DNA from: Stigonema ocellatum SAG 48.90 = DSM 106950
Lineage (GTDB): Bacteria > Cyanobacteriota > Cyanobacteriia > Cyanobacteriales > Nostocaceae
NCBI GenBank assembly: GCA_016903675.1
Contig: JADQBA010000003.1
Span: 1 to 64,000 of the forward strand
Direction: 5' to 3'
Length of the DNA: 64,000 nucleotides
The position numbers were made by a program, and so were the translations under genes. The notes under the pieces were generated by a model. The model saw only the letters and a program-made list of their open reading frames with translations, was not told where the DNA came from and did no database searches. Positions 26,437 to 34,786 of the stretch are shown here, piece after piece; position 1 is the first letter of the stretch, and each line of letters opens with the position of its first letter.

Positions 26437-26892
26437 ATGTTATTTCGTTACAACCACAATCACGGGCAAGAATTCAATACCATCCAAGGTCTAATTAATG
26501 GTTTGTTTGATTCAACTTTAGCCTCAGTCACAGTAGGTGAAAAAGCTATTACACGAGTTCCTGCTGCTGAAATTAATGAAACAGCAGATGCTATTCACTT
26601 GAAGCTAGAAGTTCCAGGCATCGAAGCTAAAGACCTAGACGTGCAGGTGACAGAAAATTCTGTTACTATTAGTGGCGATCGCTCCACTGAAACTAAGACA
26701 GAAGACAAGGGCGTAACCCGCAGTGAATTCTACTACGGTAAATTTCACCGTGTCATTCCTCTTAGTGCAAAAATTCAAAATACCAACGTTACAGCAGAAT
26801 ACAAAGATGGTATTTTGAATTTGACACTGCCTAAAGCTCAAGAAGAAAAGAACAAAGTTGTCAAAGTTAATCTTGAGCAGGCTGCTGCTTAA
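26437..26892 (+). CDS. hspA: Small heat-shock protein (Hsp20)
   Basis: 151 residues with an alpha-crystallin domain at about 45-145: INETADAIHLKLEVPGIEAK at its start, VTISGDRS in the middle and the closing YKDGILNLTLPKA. The short N-terminal arm (MLFRYNHN) and a KVVKVNLE tail complete a typical class A Hsp20. It is an ATP-independent holdase. About 200 bp of gene-free DNA upstream contains no CIRCE operator that I can see. Confidence 0.93.
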   Translation: MLFRYNHNHGQEFNTIQGLINGLFDSTLASVTVGEKAITRVPAAEINETADAIHLKLEVPGIEAKDLDVQVTENSVTISGDRSTETKTEDKGVTRSEFYYGKFHRVIPLSAKIQNTNVTAEYKDGILNLTLPKAQEEKNKVVKVNLEQAAA

Positions 26893-26894
26893 TT

Positions 26895-26977
26895 AGACAT
26901 AGTCGTGAAAAAAATGTAGAACGCCCCGCGTTCTACAAGGGTGGACGGTAATGCATAGTTAATTTTTGGAGATGTCT
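26895..26977. mobile_element. MITE A copy 4, inverted
   Basis: 83 bp beginning AGACATAGTCGTGAAAA and ending TTTTGGAGATGTCT, the inverse orientation of 27908-27999. It begins 2 bases after the hspA stop and touches the target duplication of the IS5 element. Confidence 0.7.
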
Positions 26978-26979
26978 AA

Positions 26980-27903
26980 GAGGGTGTTTATAAAATAAAT
27001 CTTAAGTAGTTTAAGAGTTACAATTACGAGTTATTCGCCTCAGCATTAAGTGGGTCATAGCAGCATAAATCATTGCTTCGCTCGTATCAGTAAGATACTC
27101 ATAATCCTTACTCAAACGTCGATAGCGTCCTAGCCACGCAAGGGTTCGTTCCACCACCCAACGTCGAGGTAATATTTTAAAGCCCTCAGTATCATCAGAA
27201 CGTTTAACGATGGATAATACGCAACCAACAAAATGTTGAACCCAATCAACTAATCGTCCGGCATACCCAGCATCCGCCCAGATTAAAAATAATTTAGGGA
27301 AGGAGTCTCTAATTTTACTGAATACTAGCTTCGCTCCATCTCGATCTTGAATCGATGCTGCATGTACGACAACCATTAGGATTAAGCCCATTGTATCAAC
27401 AAGAATATGGCGCTTGCGACCATTAATCTTTTTTCCGGCATCATATCCTTTTATACCTCCTTTTTCAGTAGTCTTAACTGTTTGAGAGTCGATAATGCCA
27501 GCAGATGGCTCTGCGTCTCTTCCTTGCAGTTCTCGTAGTTTTGAGCGTAGAACTGCGTGAATCCTTGACCACACACCCTTGCGCTTCCATTGCTCAAAAT
27601 ACGAGTATACCGTTTGCCAAGGTGGTAAATCATGAGGCAACATACGCCATGAGCATCCTGCGCGGATGAGGTAAAAAATTGCGTTGATCACTTCACGTAG
27701 ATCAACCGAGCGTTTCCGACCACGTTTGCGCAAGCGATCGCGTGCAATCATTGGTTCTATCAAACGCCATTCGGCATCAGAAACATCTGTAGGATAAGGC
27801 TTTCGACTCATAGCATCCTGATAAAACTTACGCTTTTTCCGACAACATACAAACTTTTGAGTTCGATTCCAGTTTCCTTTATATTTTATTTATAAACACC
27901 CTC
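26980..27903 (-). mobile_element. IS5-family insertion sequence (IS1031-like), intact
   Basis: 924 bp. Terminal inverted repeats GAGGGTGTTTATAAA. The flanking trinucleotide TAA is duplicated (26977-26979 and 27904-27906), matching the TNA duplications of the IS1031 subgroup. It carries one intact transposase gene. Confidence 0.88.
27011..27811 (-). CDS. IS5-family transposase
   Basis: 266 residues, full length. The N-terminal DUF4096-type domain (DAEWRLIEPMI, RAGCSWRMLPHDLPPW) is followed by the DDE core: D108 in IIDSQTVKT, D180 in IWADAGYAG and E221 in VVERTLAWLGRYRR. All three catalytic residues are present, so the enzyme may be active. No frameshift is seen. Confidence 0.93.
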   Translation of the reverse strand: MSRKPYPTDVSDAEWRLIEPMIARDRLRKRGRKRSVDLREVINAIFYLIRAGCSWRMLPHDLPPWQTVYSYFEQWKRKGVWSRIHAVLRSKLRELQGRDAEPSAGIIDSQTVKTTEKGGIKGYDAGKKINGRKRHILVDTMGLILMVVVHAASIQDRDGAKLVFSKIRDSFPKLFLIWADAGYAGRLVDWVQHFVGCVLSIVKRSDDTEGFKILPRRWVVERTLAWLGRYRRLSKDYEYLTDTSEAMIYAAMTHLMLRRITRNCNS

Positions 27904-27907
27904 TAAT

Positions 27908-27999
27908 AGACATCTCCAGAAATGATGTAGGGGCGTATTGCAATACGCCCCTACCAAGGGTTTGGTGGTAACGCATAATTAATTTTCACGACTATGTCT
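27908..27999. mobile_element. MITE A copy 5 (intact, 92 bp)
   Basis: It runs from AGACATCTCCAG to CGACTATGTCT with the central palindrome GGGCGTATTGCAATACGCCC. Together with 26895-26977 it brackets the insertion sequence in inverted orientation. Confidence 0.75.
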
Positions 28000-28039
28000 A
28001 ATGCGTGCGGCGCAGTGGGCGATCGCTCCTTTTCCTTAA

Positions 28040-28486
28040 CTAGAAGAGCGCTAGGGCAGTTAAGGCAACCAAGCAACCTAACTGAATCACTAGGCTTAAG
28101 AGCCGAAACGTTGGATTCAGACCCGCAATGTGAATCACTGAGTGTACAAGCCGAAATCCAATGTACACCACAATTAGCAAATCTACCGCTGTGCCAGAGA
28201 TGCCCCGAACGGTCAGGAGGAACACCACTCCCCCATATAACGGCAGGTTCTCAACCAAGTTGGATTGCACCCGAAATAGTCGCCAAAGCAAGCTTTCCTC
28301 GTTGGGTGTGCCGAAATCTTTGGCAGAACCACCCGCAGAGAGATGCCTAAGCCTGACTGTGAGCAGAAATGCCACGATCGCGATCGTCCACAGGATGAAA
28401 ATGCCTAAACCCCAGAGTGGGAAAGTCATAGTGGTCGGCAAGCTGGCAGGCATCTGTCCGGTGGGCCAGGGAATCATCTGCATCAT
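28040..28486 (-). CDS. MAPEG-family membrane protein
   Basis: 148 residues, four transmembrane helices. RVQSNLVENLPLYGGVVFLL and the C-terminal RLVHSVIHIAGLNPTFR are MAPEG hallmarks (the R/N/E-N-P motif and the arginine-rich third helix start). The family includes glutathione transferases and peroxidases; most bacterial members are uncharacterised. It lies 140 bp downstream of the AraC regulator on the same strand, suggesting regulation by it. Confidence 0.82.
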   Translation of the reverse strand: MMQMIPWPTGQMPASLPTTMTFPLWGLGIFILWTIAIVAFLLTVRLRHLSAGGSAKDFGTPNEESLLWRLFRVQSNLVENLPLYGGVVFLLTVRGISGTAVDLLIVVYIGFRLVHSVIHIAGLNPTFRLLSLVIQLGCLVALTALALF

Positions 28487-28626
28487 ATTCCTCCTGTAGA
28501 ATCTGCTGATAGCTTAGAAAATTTGCGCCTCAGGACTCTAGAAAAAAGTTGCGCAATTTTAGTAAATTATTGCCGAGAGCTGCCAGCAGCGCTGACGCTC
28601 GTTCCTCGCGCTTCGCTGCGCTATCG

Positions 28627-29532
28627 CTATCGCCGCAGTTGTTTAGGGGTCACACCCAGGATGCGCTTAAAATATCGAGTCAAGTGACTTTGATCGCAAA
28701 AGCCCACGGTGGCTGCAACGTCTGCAATGCTGAGTTCGCCATACTGCAATAAACGCTTCGCTTTCTCAATTCGACACTGCAAAATGTATTGATGCGGTGT
28801 TACTCCCATGCTTTGCTTGAATAGACGTAAAAAATGATAGGGACTCATCTGGGCGATCGCTGCCAGATCAATCAACTTTATGTCTAGATGGAGGTGTTCA
28901 TGGATATACTGCGTCACCTGTTGCAGCTTCGCTTTCGATAATCCATCCGCATAACTGGAGAGCTTCGGTTGCGTGGTGCAATAGTTTCGTAATAGATGAA
29001 TCGCTAAGGTTGTTTTGAGACTATCAACCAGCAAATACCCCCCGATTTTGCCTGTTTCTAATTCCTCTCTCAAGGTGGTGAAGATCCCTTGGATCAGGAT
29101 ATCTTGCTCTGTCATAAAATGCGGAATCAGTTCAATGCGATCGGGATTCACCCAATCTTGACCGACTTGTTGCAGCAGTGTCGGTTCAATTGCCACAATC
29201 GTAAACTGAACCGAGGTATTCCAGTTACAGCGCTGCGAAATTCCGGCAGGAATAATTGCGATGTCTCCCTCATTACGCGCTTCTGTTTTAAAATTGCCAT
29301 CCAACCATCGTTCGCCTGATCGCTCGCCTGAGATGTAGAAAGGTGGACAATAAGCCAGTACATGCCAGGTTCCTTGATGCTCAGGGGTGTCAAACTTTTG
29401 CTGATGATGGTGTTCAAAATGGAGACTCTCCCAGCCAGAGCTTTTTAGAACCGCAGGCTGAGGCAGCAGAAAATCGGATGTCTGCTCTCGGCTGAAATCA
29501 ATAATCTCGACCTTTTGCGCTGGCGTGCTCAT
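28627..29532 (-). CDS. AraC-family transcriptional regulator
   Basis: 301 residues. N-terminal cupin-like ligand domain (GTWHVLAYCPPFYISGE, EGDIAIIPAGISQRCNW), then two helix-turn-helix motifs from about residue 205: IDLAAIAQMSPYHFLRLFKQ and the ISVADVA-type IADVAATVGFCDQSHLTR, ending LGVTPKQLRR. Composition and layout are ordinary. It is likely to control the MAPEG gene next to it. Confidence 0.9.
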   Translation of the reverse strand: MSTPAQKVEIIDFSREQTSDFLLPQPAVLKSSGWESLHFEHHHQQKFDTPEHQGTWHVLAYCPPFYISGERSGERWLDGNFKTEARNEGDIAIIPAGISQRCNWNTSVQFTIVAIEPTLLQQVGQDWVNPDRIELIPHFMTEQDILIQGIFTTLREELETGKIGGYLLVDSLKTTLAIHLLRNYCTTQPKLSSYADGLSKAKLQQVTQYIHEHLHLDIKLIDLAAIAQMSPYHFLRLFKQSMGVTPHQYILQCRIEKAKRLLQYGELSIADVAATVGFCDQSHLTRYFKRILGVTPKQLRR

Positions 29533-29760
29533 CTTCTGCTGAAACAGGGATGCTTCTATTCTGACCGTTTTTTGGCAACATGCGGGTTCGGCTCCACTAG
29601 CACCAGAACGGTGCGTTTTACAGCAAAAGCATCCAACACATAAACTCCCACTACTACCTCATCTGGCTTAATCAGCTTCTCTGATTCTTTGCCATATCTT
29701 TATCATCTCCTTCAGGCAGATGTAAAATAGCTTTTACATTTCTGAGTATAATTAGAGAAA
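29533..29760 (+). promoter_or_regulatory. Promoter region of the XRE-ImmA gene
   Basis: TATAAT at 29747-29752 is a consensus -10 box. A perfect palindrome TGTAAAA-tagc-TTTTACA at 29721-29738 covers the position of the -35 box, so it is a likely autoregulatory operator for the XRE protein. The rest of the gap holds only a 47-codon minus-strand open stretch without a start (29556-29697). Confidence 0.5.
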
Positions 29761-29820
29761 ACAATGTCAACCTGTTTGACATTTTTTTGCCCCTCTAGCG
29801 ATCGCTCTCAAGAATCAGCC

Positions 29821-31014
29821 ATGAAAGAGATCATTGCCGCGAACCTGATGCGCTACCGTAAAAGTCTAGGCTTGTCTCAAGAGCAACTTGCTGCAACTAC
29901 CGGGATAACTCGCCAGAGCATCAATAACTACGAGAACGCCAAAACTTTACCAGACAGCAAAATCCTCTCTGCTCTGGCGAGTGTTTTGGGCATTACACTC
30001 GATGACTTGCTACGCTCACCTGGTGTTGGACTACCCAACTTCCGGTTCCGCGCTCACGTAACATTCGACACGGCAGTTGCTACAACGCAGGGAACCCGTA
30101 CAACGCACTGCCTCAAAAATGCCCAGTTTGCAGCCCAAGTGCTACGAATGCTGCAAACTTATAACGCCCTAGAACAAGCCGTTGGCGATCCTCCCTATAC
30201 CCCAGAAAGTACACCTTGCCATCAAGTAGAAGGCAACGAAAAGCACATTCAGGCAATAGCTGCTTTATTTCGCCATCGCCTAGGCTTGGGAGATACTCCC
30301 ATTCCCAACTTGTTTCAGTCTGTAGAAGCGATCGGCTTAAAAGTTTTACGTCAGTCGATTCCTATTAAAGGTTTCTTTGGTCTGAGTGCTTGTAGTGATA
30401 TTGAAGGTGCTTTTGTTTTGGTAAATACCCATAACATCACCATTGAACGTCAATTATTTACCCTTGCACATGAAATTGGACATCTAATCTTTCACCGTGT
30501 AGAGTACCAAGACAACGTCACTTGCTTCAACGGGGGAAACCCCCACAACGCAGTGGCTCCTCTAATTGAAGAAGGAACCTCATATGAAGAAAAAGCACGA
30601 GAAAAGGTGGCTGATTACTTTGCCAGTCACCTACTTGTTCCTCAAGCTGAATTTGAGCGGATGTACACACTTACCAAAGATATTGTCAAACTCAAACGGC
30701 ATTTTCGGGTTAGTTACCTAGTCATCTTGAATCGTTTAGCATCCATGGGAATCATTGATTTTGCTAAAGAGAAAGCCAAAATTTGTGCAATTTATAAAAA
30801 GCGACATGATGGTGCATCTTTGCAAGAATCAATGGAATTACCACCAGCAATGACTGTGGAGGATTATCCAGAAAATGAACGTTATGAATTTCTAATTTGG
30901 CAGTCCCTAAAATTGGGCAAGATTTCAGAAATGAAAGCAGCAGAACTTCTCAACTTAACTGTTGAGAAACTGCGGGTGCGTCGTCAAGAAAATGAGGTTT
31001 ATGCAGTCGCTTAA
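29821..31014 (+). CDS. XRE-ImmA/IrrE (M78) fusion, antitoxin-like
   Basis: 397 residues. The N-terminal XRE helix-turn-helix (NLMRYRKSLGLSQEQLAATT, TRQSINNYENAKTLP) is followed by a zinc metallopeptidase domain with HEIGH at about 216-220 and EEKAREKVADYFASHLL carrying the third ligand region. The C-terminus may have a further helical DNA-binding-like part (AAELLNLTVEKLRVRRQE). I prefer the ATG at 29821, which directly precedes the HTH; an ATG at 29764 would add 19 residues. It overlaps the PIN gene by 14 bases. XRE-ImmA proteins paired with PIN nucleases have been predicted as toxin-antitoxin modules; ImmA-type proteases may also inactivate repressors. Confidence 0.87.
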   Translation: MKEIIAANLMRYRKSLGLSQEQLAATTGITRQSINNYENAKTLPDSKILSALASVLGITLDDLLRSPGVGLPNFRFRAHVTFDTAVATTQGTRTTHCLKNAQFAAQVLRMLQTYNALEQAVGDPPYTPESTPCHQVEGNEKHIQAIAALFRHRLGLGDTPIPNLFQSVEAIGLKVLRQSIPIKGFFGLSACSDIEGAFVLVNTHNITIERQLFTLAHEIGHLIFHRVEYQDNVTCFNGGNPHNAVAPLIEEGTSYEEKAREKVADYFASHLLVPQAEFERMYTLTKDIVKLKRHFRVSYLVILNRLASMGIIDFAKEKAKICAIYKKRHDGASLQESMELPPAMTVEDYPENERYEFLIWQSLKLGKISEMKAAELLNLTVEKLRVRRQENEVYAVA

Positions 31015-31504
31015 GGGAACAATTCTTGACGCAACAGCGCTCATTGATTTTCGCTGGCTGAACGAGTGGGGGTGGCTACAACAGCACTATAGCCCGTTGT
31101 ACATTGCCCAGGAACTTCTAGACTCAGATCAACTCGAACCCCCAACTCGCCAAGCTGCTAACCAATACTTAACACCTCTGGCTCTTTCCACAGAAGAGAT
31201 GTTTGCCAGTTTTCTAGAATTTAGCGTTAGAGCGCCCCTTTTGAGTGTCGCGGATCGATCTACAATTGCCATTGCCCGTCATCAATTGCTGATTTGCGCT
31301 AGTGATGATGGGCTAGTTGTTGAAACCTGCAAGGCATACGGTGTTACCTACACCAGAACACTGCGATTATTAACTGAGATGGTAGAGACAGGACACAAAA
31401 CAGTAATAGAGGTGACGGTAATGGCTGATTCATTAATCAAGGAGCGGGGTAAACACATTTCTCCCAAAGTTTTGACAGATTGGACAACAAGTTTACAGAA
31501 GTAA
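31001..31504 (+). CDS. PIN-domain toxin-like nuclease
   Basis: 167 residues. PIN acidic residues: ILDATALIDF (Asp, first strand), SVADRSTIAIA and CASDDGLVVETC. PIN proteins are metal-dependent RNases and usually the toxin of a pair. The start ATG (MQSLKGT) lies inside the end of the XRE-ImmA gene; the longer frame to 30962 is not needed. The antitoxin partner is the upstream gene. Confidence 0.8.
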   Translation: MQSLKGTILDATALIDFRWLNEWGWLQQHYSPLYIAQELLDSDQLEPPTRQAANQYLTPLALSTEEMFASFLEFSVRAPLLSVADRSTIAIARHQLLICASDDGLVVETCKAYGVTYTRTLRLLTEMVETGHKTVIEVTVMADSLIKERGKHISPKVLTDWTTSLQK

Positions 31505-31700
31505 GTAAGTTGGCGTAAAAAAATAAAGGTTTGTAGTAAGCGCTTTAGCGCTGTAGACGCGGAGCGGCTTTCGATGCTATTGTCATTCTGGATGTGTTCC
31601 CAAAAAAAAATGAATAAAACACCAAAGTTTGTTATTGAGCGATGTCAGAAAAGGTTAAAGCTATACGACGAACTGGGTAATTGATGATGGAGAAAAATCA

Positions 31701-31784
31701 GTGGATGAAAAAAAACGTCAACTTTTAGAGGCATCAGGCTGGCGTGTTGGAACAGCATCAGTCCCCTTGCGGGGATTCAGTTGA
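31701..31784 (+). pseudogene. Antitoxin N-terminus cut by the CRISPR array
   Basis: From a GTG, VDEKKRQLLEASGWRVGTAS matches the opening of small cyanobacterial HTH-type antitoxins (RLEAAGWKVGT-like). The frame then runs directly into the first CRISPR repeat and stops. The helix-turn-helix part is gone. A short preceding frame (VIERCQKRLKLYDELGN, ending about 31684) may be the tail of its partner. The call rests on pattern memory. Confidence 0.45.
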
Positions 31785-32746
31785 TGGCGACTTTCTTCTG
31801 GTTCTGTCGTATATTGTGGACGTGGGTTGTTTCAGTCCCCTTGCGGGGATTCAGTTGATGGCGACAACAGCAGCAGGTCCAATTTGTGGCGGAAGGTTTT
31901 CGTTTCAGTCCCCTTGCGGGGATTCAGTTGATGGCGACGACTAACTGGGATGGTAAGGGTCAGCACATCCGAGAAGTTTCAGTCCCCTTGCGGGGATTCA
32001 GTTGATGGCGACCAAACTCCAATTTCTATTACTACGACACCTTCAGTATGTTTCAGTCCCCTTGCGGGGATTCAGTTGATGGCGACAAGGAGCGACACTC
32101 GCGGTCTGTTCCTGGGACAATAGTTTCAGTCCCCTTGCGGGGATTCAGTTGATGGCGACAAGAAGCGATACTCGCGGTCTGTTCCTGGGACAATAGTTTC
32201 AGTCCCCTTGCGGGGATTCAGTTGATGGCGACAACAGATCAGGGTCGTGAGGTTAAACCACCAAAGCTAGTTTCAGTCCCCTTGCGGGGATTCAGTTGAT
32301 GGCGACCGATCATTTAGTGGTGGTAATTGGAATTGGTACGCGTTTCAGTCCCCTTGCGGGGATTTATTTGATGGCGACTCCTGCTTCATAATCTGCGTCG
32401 AAACTGTTAGTGTTTCAGTCCCCTTGCGGGGATTTATTTGATGGCGACTCCCTTCTCCTTCCCCTTCCGTTGACCCTTTTAACATTGAGTTTCAGTCCCC
32501 TTGCGGGGATTTATTTGATGGCGACCTTTCAGCCTAATGTGGAAATCCCAAATTTTTCCAGGTTTCAGTCCCCTTGCGGGGATTTATTTGATGGCGACAT
32601 GGCAGGAAGATTTACCAAGACTGCGTATCAGGCGTTTCAGTCCCCTTGCGGGGATTTATTTGATGGCGACCCAAAAAGATATCTCGTTGAAATGCTTAGA
32701 ACGCAAGATGTTTCAGTCCCCTTGCGGGGATTCAGTTGATGGCGAC
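31755..32746 (-). CRISPR. CRISPR array, 14 repeats and 13 spacers
   Basis: 37-bp repeats, plus-strand start GTTTCAGTCCCCTTGCGGGG and end GATGGCGAC. Repeat starts: 31755, 31829, 31902, 31976, 32050, 32123, 32196, 32270, 32342, 32412, 32489, 32562, 32634, 32710. Spacers are 33-40 bp. On the minus strand the repeat ends ACTGAAAC, the usual 8-nt crRNA tag form, and the cas genes are also on the minus strand, so the leader is on the right. The leader-distal repeat (31755) has a degenerate edge (GCA for GTT), as expected. Repeats 9-13 carry ATTTATTTGATGG where the others have ATTCAGTTGATGG. Spacers 5 and 6 differ at only two bases. Confidence 0.97.
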
Positions 32747-33041
32747 CGCCCAGGCTGAAACTCTTACTGGGCGTGTCTTGGGGAGAGGGTTTTGACAAAG
32801 CGGAAAAAAAAGTCCATTTCAGCCCTTTAATTTCCTCTTGTTTTACTCCTTTCCACGAAGCTTAAACGCTAGACCTATTGATTTGTCAAGGTTCTGGCAG
32901 TTTTCGTGAACCCCCTAGGGTTTTTGCCCTCGCTTTGGTTTACGAAAAATTGTGTTCTTGGTCAATTATATGATAGTTGTCTCATCTTGGCGAGGTTTTT
33001 CGTTAAAATACATGAAAACTGCTGTCAGAAAGACAATTGTT
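32747..33041 (-). promoter_or_regulatory. CRISPR leader with pre-crRNA promoter
   Basis: The 295-bp gap between the last cas gene and the array contains no gene. On the minus strand TTGACA (32884-32889), a 17-bp spacer and TTTAAG (32861-32866) form a good promoter, about 115 bp before the first repeat. Purine-rich A/T stretches follow. Part of this promoter (32849-32889) is repeated at 42494-42534. Confidence 0.65.
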
Positions 33042-33698
33042 TCAATCAGTACCTCGAAGCTTTCTAATGCTCCCATCTTCCTTGAGGTCTAAAATCTCTA
33101 CCTTGACCTTTTGTCCTTCAGAAAGAAATTTTGCTTTTTTGGGTTCTTTTTCACTTAGCTTAATAGTCGTTCCCAAAATTTCATAGGTTACCTTGTTCCC
33201 TTTAATAGCAGTTACTGTAGCTTCCAGGATTTGACCAACGACAAAGTCATGGCTGCTAGTCACTTGCGCCACTGGTTGACGCGCAGAATCCTTTCGTACC
33301 TGTGGCTGTTCTCCTCCTGTTGATACAAGGGGTAGGGTAATCTGCTCAATCGGACTAGCATCTTTGTAGTACCGCATGAGACGCGCTGCCCATCCTAAAA
33401 TTTGTAGCATGGTTTGAGCATGAGTTTGCTCACGTTGGAGATATTGATTGCAAGCTCGCTCTATGCTACGGTAATAATTAGTAGTTTTACCACTATGTCC
33501 AATTTGCTGACCGTTACTAACCAGGGTTTTTAGGTATTTGAAGAATTTTGCTCCTCCATCAGGTTGATTAACAGAAGTCCGGAGATAAGCGATCGCCTTC
33601 CCCAATTCATTGACATCAGTCTCTTCTTTCACTAAAGTAAGTGCGATGGCATGGGCTATCTGCCATTGAGTTTCAGTTAGGGATTCAGTCATCAGCAT
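33042..33698 (-). CDS. Cas small-subunit candidate with OB/S1-like tail
   Basis: 218 residues. The N-terminal 115 residues are all helical (ETQWQIAHAIALTLVKEETD to LGWAARLMRYYKD), a size and character like Csm2/Cmr5 small subunits. The C-terminal 65 residues (VGQILEATVTAIKGNKVTYE to KVKVEILDLKEDGS) look like a single S1/OB RNA-binding barrel. The start overlaps the stop of the RAMP gene by one base, so it is part of the cas operon. I do not know a named family for this architecture; the role is inferred from size and position. Confidence 0.6.
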   Translation of the reverse strand: MLMTESLTETQWQIAHAIALTLVKEETDVNELGKAIAYLRTSVNQPDGGAKFFKYLKTLVSNGQQIGHSGKTTNYYRSIERACNQYLQREQTHAQTMLQILGWAARLMRYYKDASPIEQITLPLVSTGGEQPQVRKDSARQPVAQVTSSHDFVVGQILEATVTAIKGNKVTYEILGTTIKLSEKEPKKAKFLSEGQKVKVEILDLKEDGSIRKLRGTD

Positions 33699-34786
33699 CA
33701 GTACATTCCTTCCGGTGGTTCACGGTGAGTTGGGTAACGTAGTACCTCAGCTAGTTGCTGTAATTGAGTGGCTTGGATTAACTGAGAATGCGCTGCTTGA
33801 ATTTGTTTTTGGACGAATTGTTGCAATGCAGCGACCGTTAGGCGATTACTTTCAGCAGGGGTGTAAGCAGAATAGCGATCGCGCCAGTCCTTAGCATTTT
33901 GCAGCAGTTCAAGTGCTCTCACCTCCACCGTCATCGTTCCCATTCCTATGGGTTTACCACCACCCATCTTCAAAGCAATAGGATACTTGGGGTCTTGTCC
34001 GAGTACAATTAACAAAGTACCAAGCTCTTCTGGCTTCAAATTTCTAAAGTGCAACTGAGTTGTGAAAGTATACTCTCTTGCAGCCTGCTGAACAGCAATC
34101 CCTTGATTTTGACCTTTATCGATAGCCCTGACAGTGTGATAATAAAACTTACGTCCAGCCACCTTGCCATTTTCATCGAAATATGCTCTACGTTGGTCAG
34201 GGCGAGGGCGATACAAGGACGGCATAAATCCCGTACTGAAACCAACATTTTCGCACTGAGCATCATTAAAATCAATCAACCCTTGCCAGTCCATTGCTCC
34301 AAATATTTGGCAAGCATGACAAAGGGAAACTTGTTGTTTCTTAATATTGATTTTACATTCACGATAGCCATCAGGAATTTGGTTTATGTCTGCCTTAGTT
34401 TTACAAAGACAACTTCTGGTAATAGCCTCATACACAGACCTAATACACCCTTTCAACGAACTACCTTGAATCGAGAGTTTTTGGTCAATTCCCTGTACCA
34501 TTGTTTTTATGAGAGAAACCCGACTGCCAATGTCACTACCCATAACAACTACGCCTGTAGAAACATGCAGAGAAGTTTGAACTTTTAGAGTGAGAAACAA
34601 AATTCCATGCAGGCGATTAGTATCATATTTATCATGTCCAGCCGGACGCAGTTTAGTTGGACGTTCTTGAGGAAAAGAAATTAACTCATAAGGTTTAGCT
34701 ATAGACGTACCCTCTGAAAACTCACGAGAAGGAGGCGGAGTTGGTGGTGTACGTCTTTGGGGTTTTGAAGGCGGAGATTTAGTCAT
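33698..34786 (-). CDS. RAMP subunit (Cas7-like) with Cys cluster
   Basis: 362 residues. A proline-rich N-terminal tail of about 60 residues precedes the RAMP fold: LKVQTSLHVSTGVVV, then the glycine motif LSIQGSSLKGCIRSVYEAI. An inserted four-Cys segment, CLCKTK...YRECKI...LCHACQIFG, could bind zinc. A late glycine-rich loop (MGGGKPIGMGTMTVEV) completes a Cas7-type subunit. It is part of the type III effector backbone that holds the crRNA. The start overlaps csx19 by 4 bases. It might be the equivalent of a TIGR03986-type protein split in two with the next gene (inference). Confidence 0.75.
   Translation of the reverse strand: MTKSPPSKPQRRTPPTPPPSREFSEGTSIAKPYELISFPQERPTKLRPAGHDKYDTNRLHGILFLTLKVQTSLHVSTGVVVMGSDIGSRVSLIKTMVQGIDQKLSIQGSSLKGCIRSVYEAITRSCLCKTKADINQIPDGYRECKINIKKQQVSLCHACQIFGAMDWQGLIDFNDAQCENVGFSTGFMPSLYRPRPDQRRAYFDENGKVAGRKFYYHTVRAIDKGQNQGIAVQQAAREYTFTTQLHFRNLKPEELGTLLIVLGQDPKYPIALKMGGGKPIGMGTMTVEVRALELLQNAKDWRDRYSAYTPAESNRLTVAALQQFVQKQIQAAHSQLIQATQLQQLAEVLRYPTHREPPEGMY

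Noticed and set aside
31744..32758. Open frames reading repeated SPCGDLFDGD or SPLAGIYLMAT
   Set aside because: They are translations of the CRISPR repeats and spacers, not proteins.
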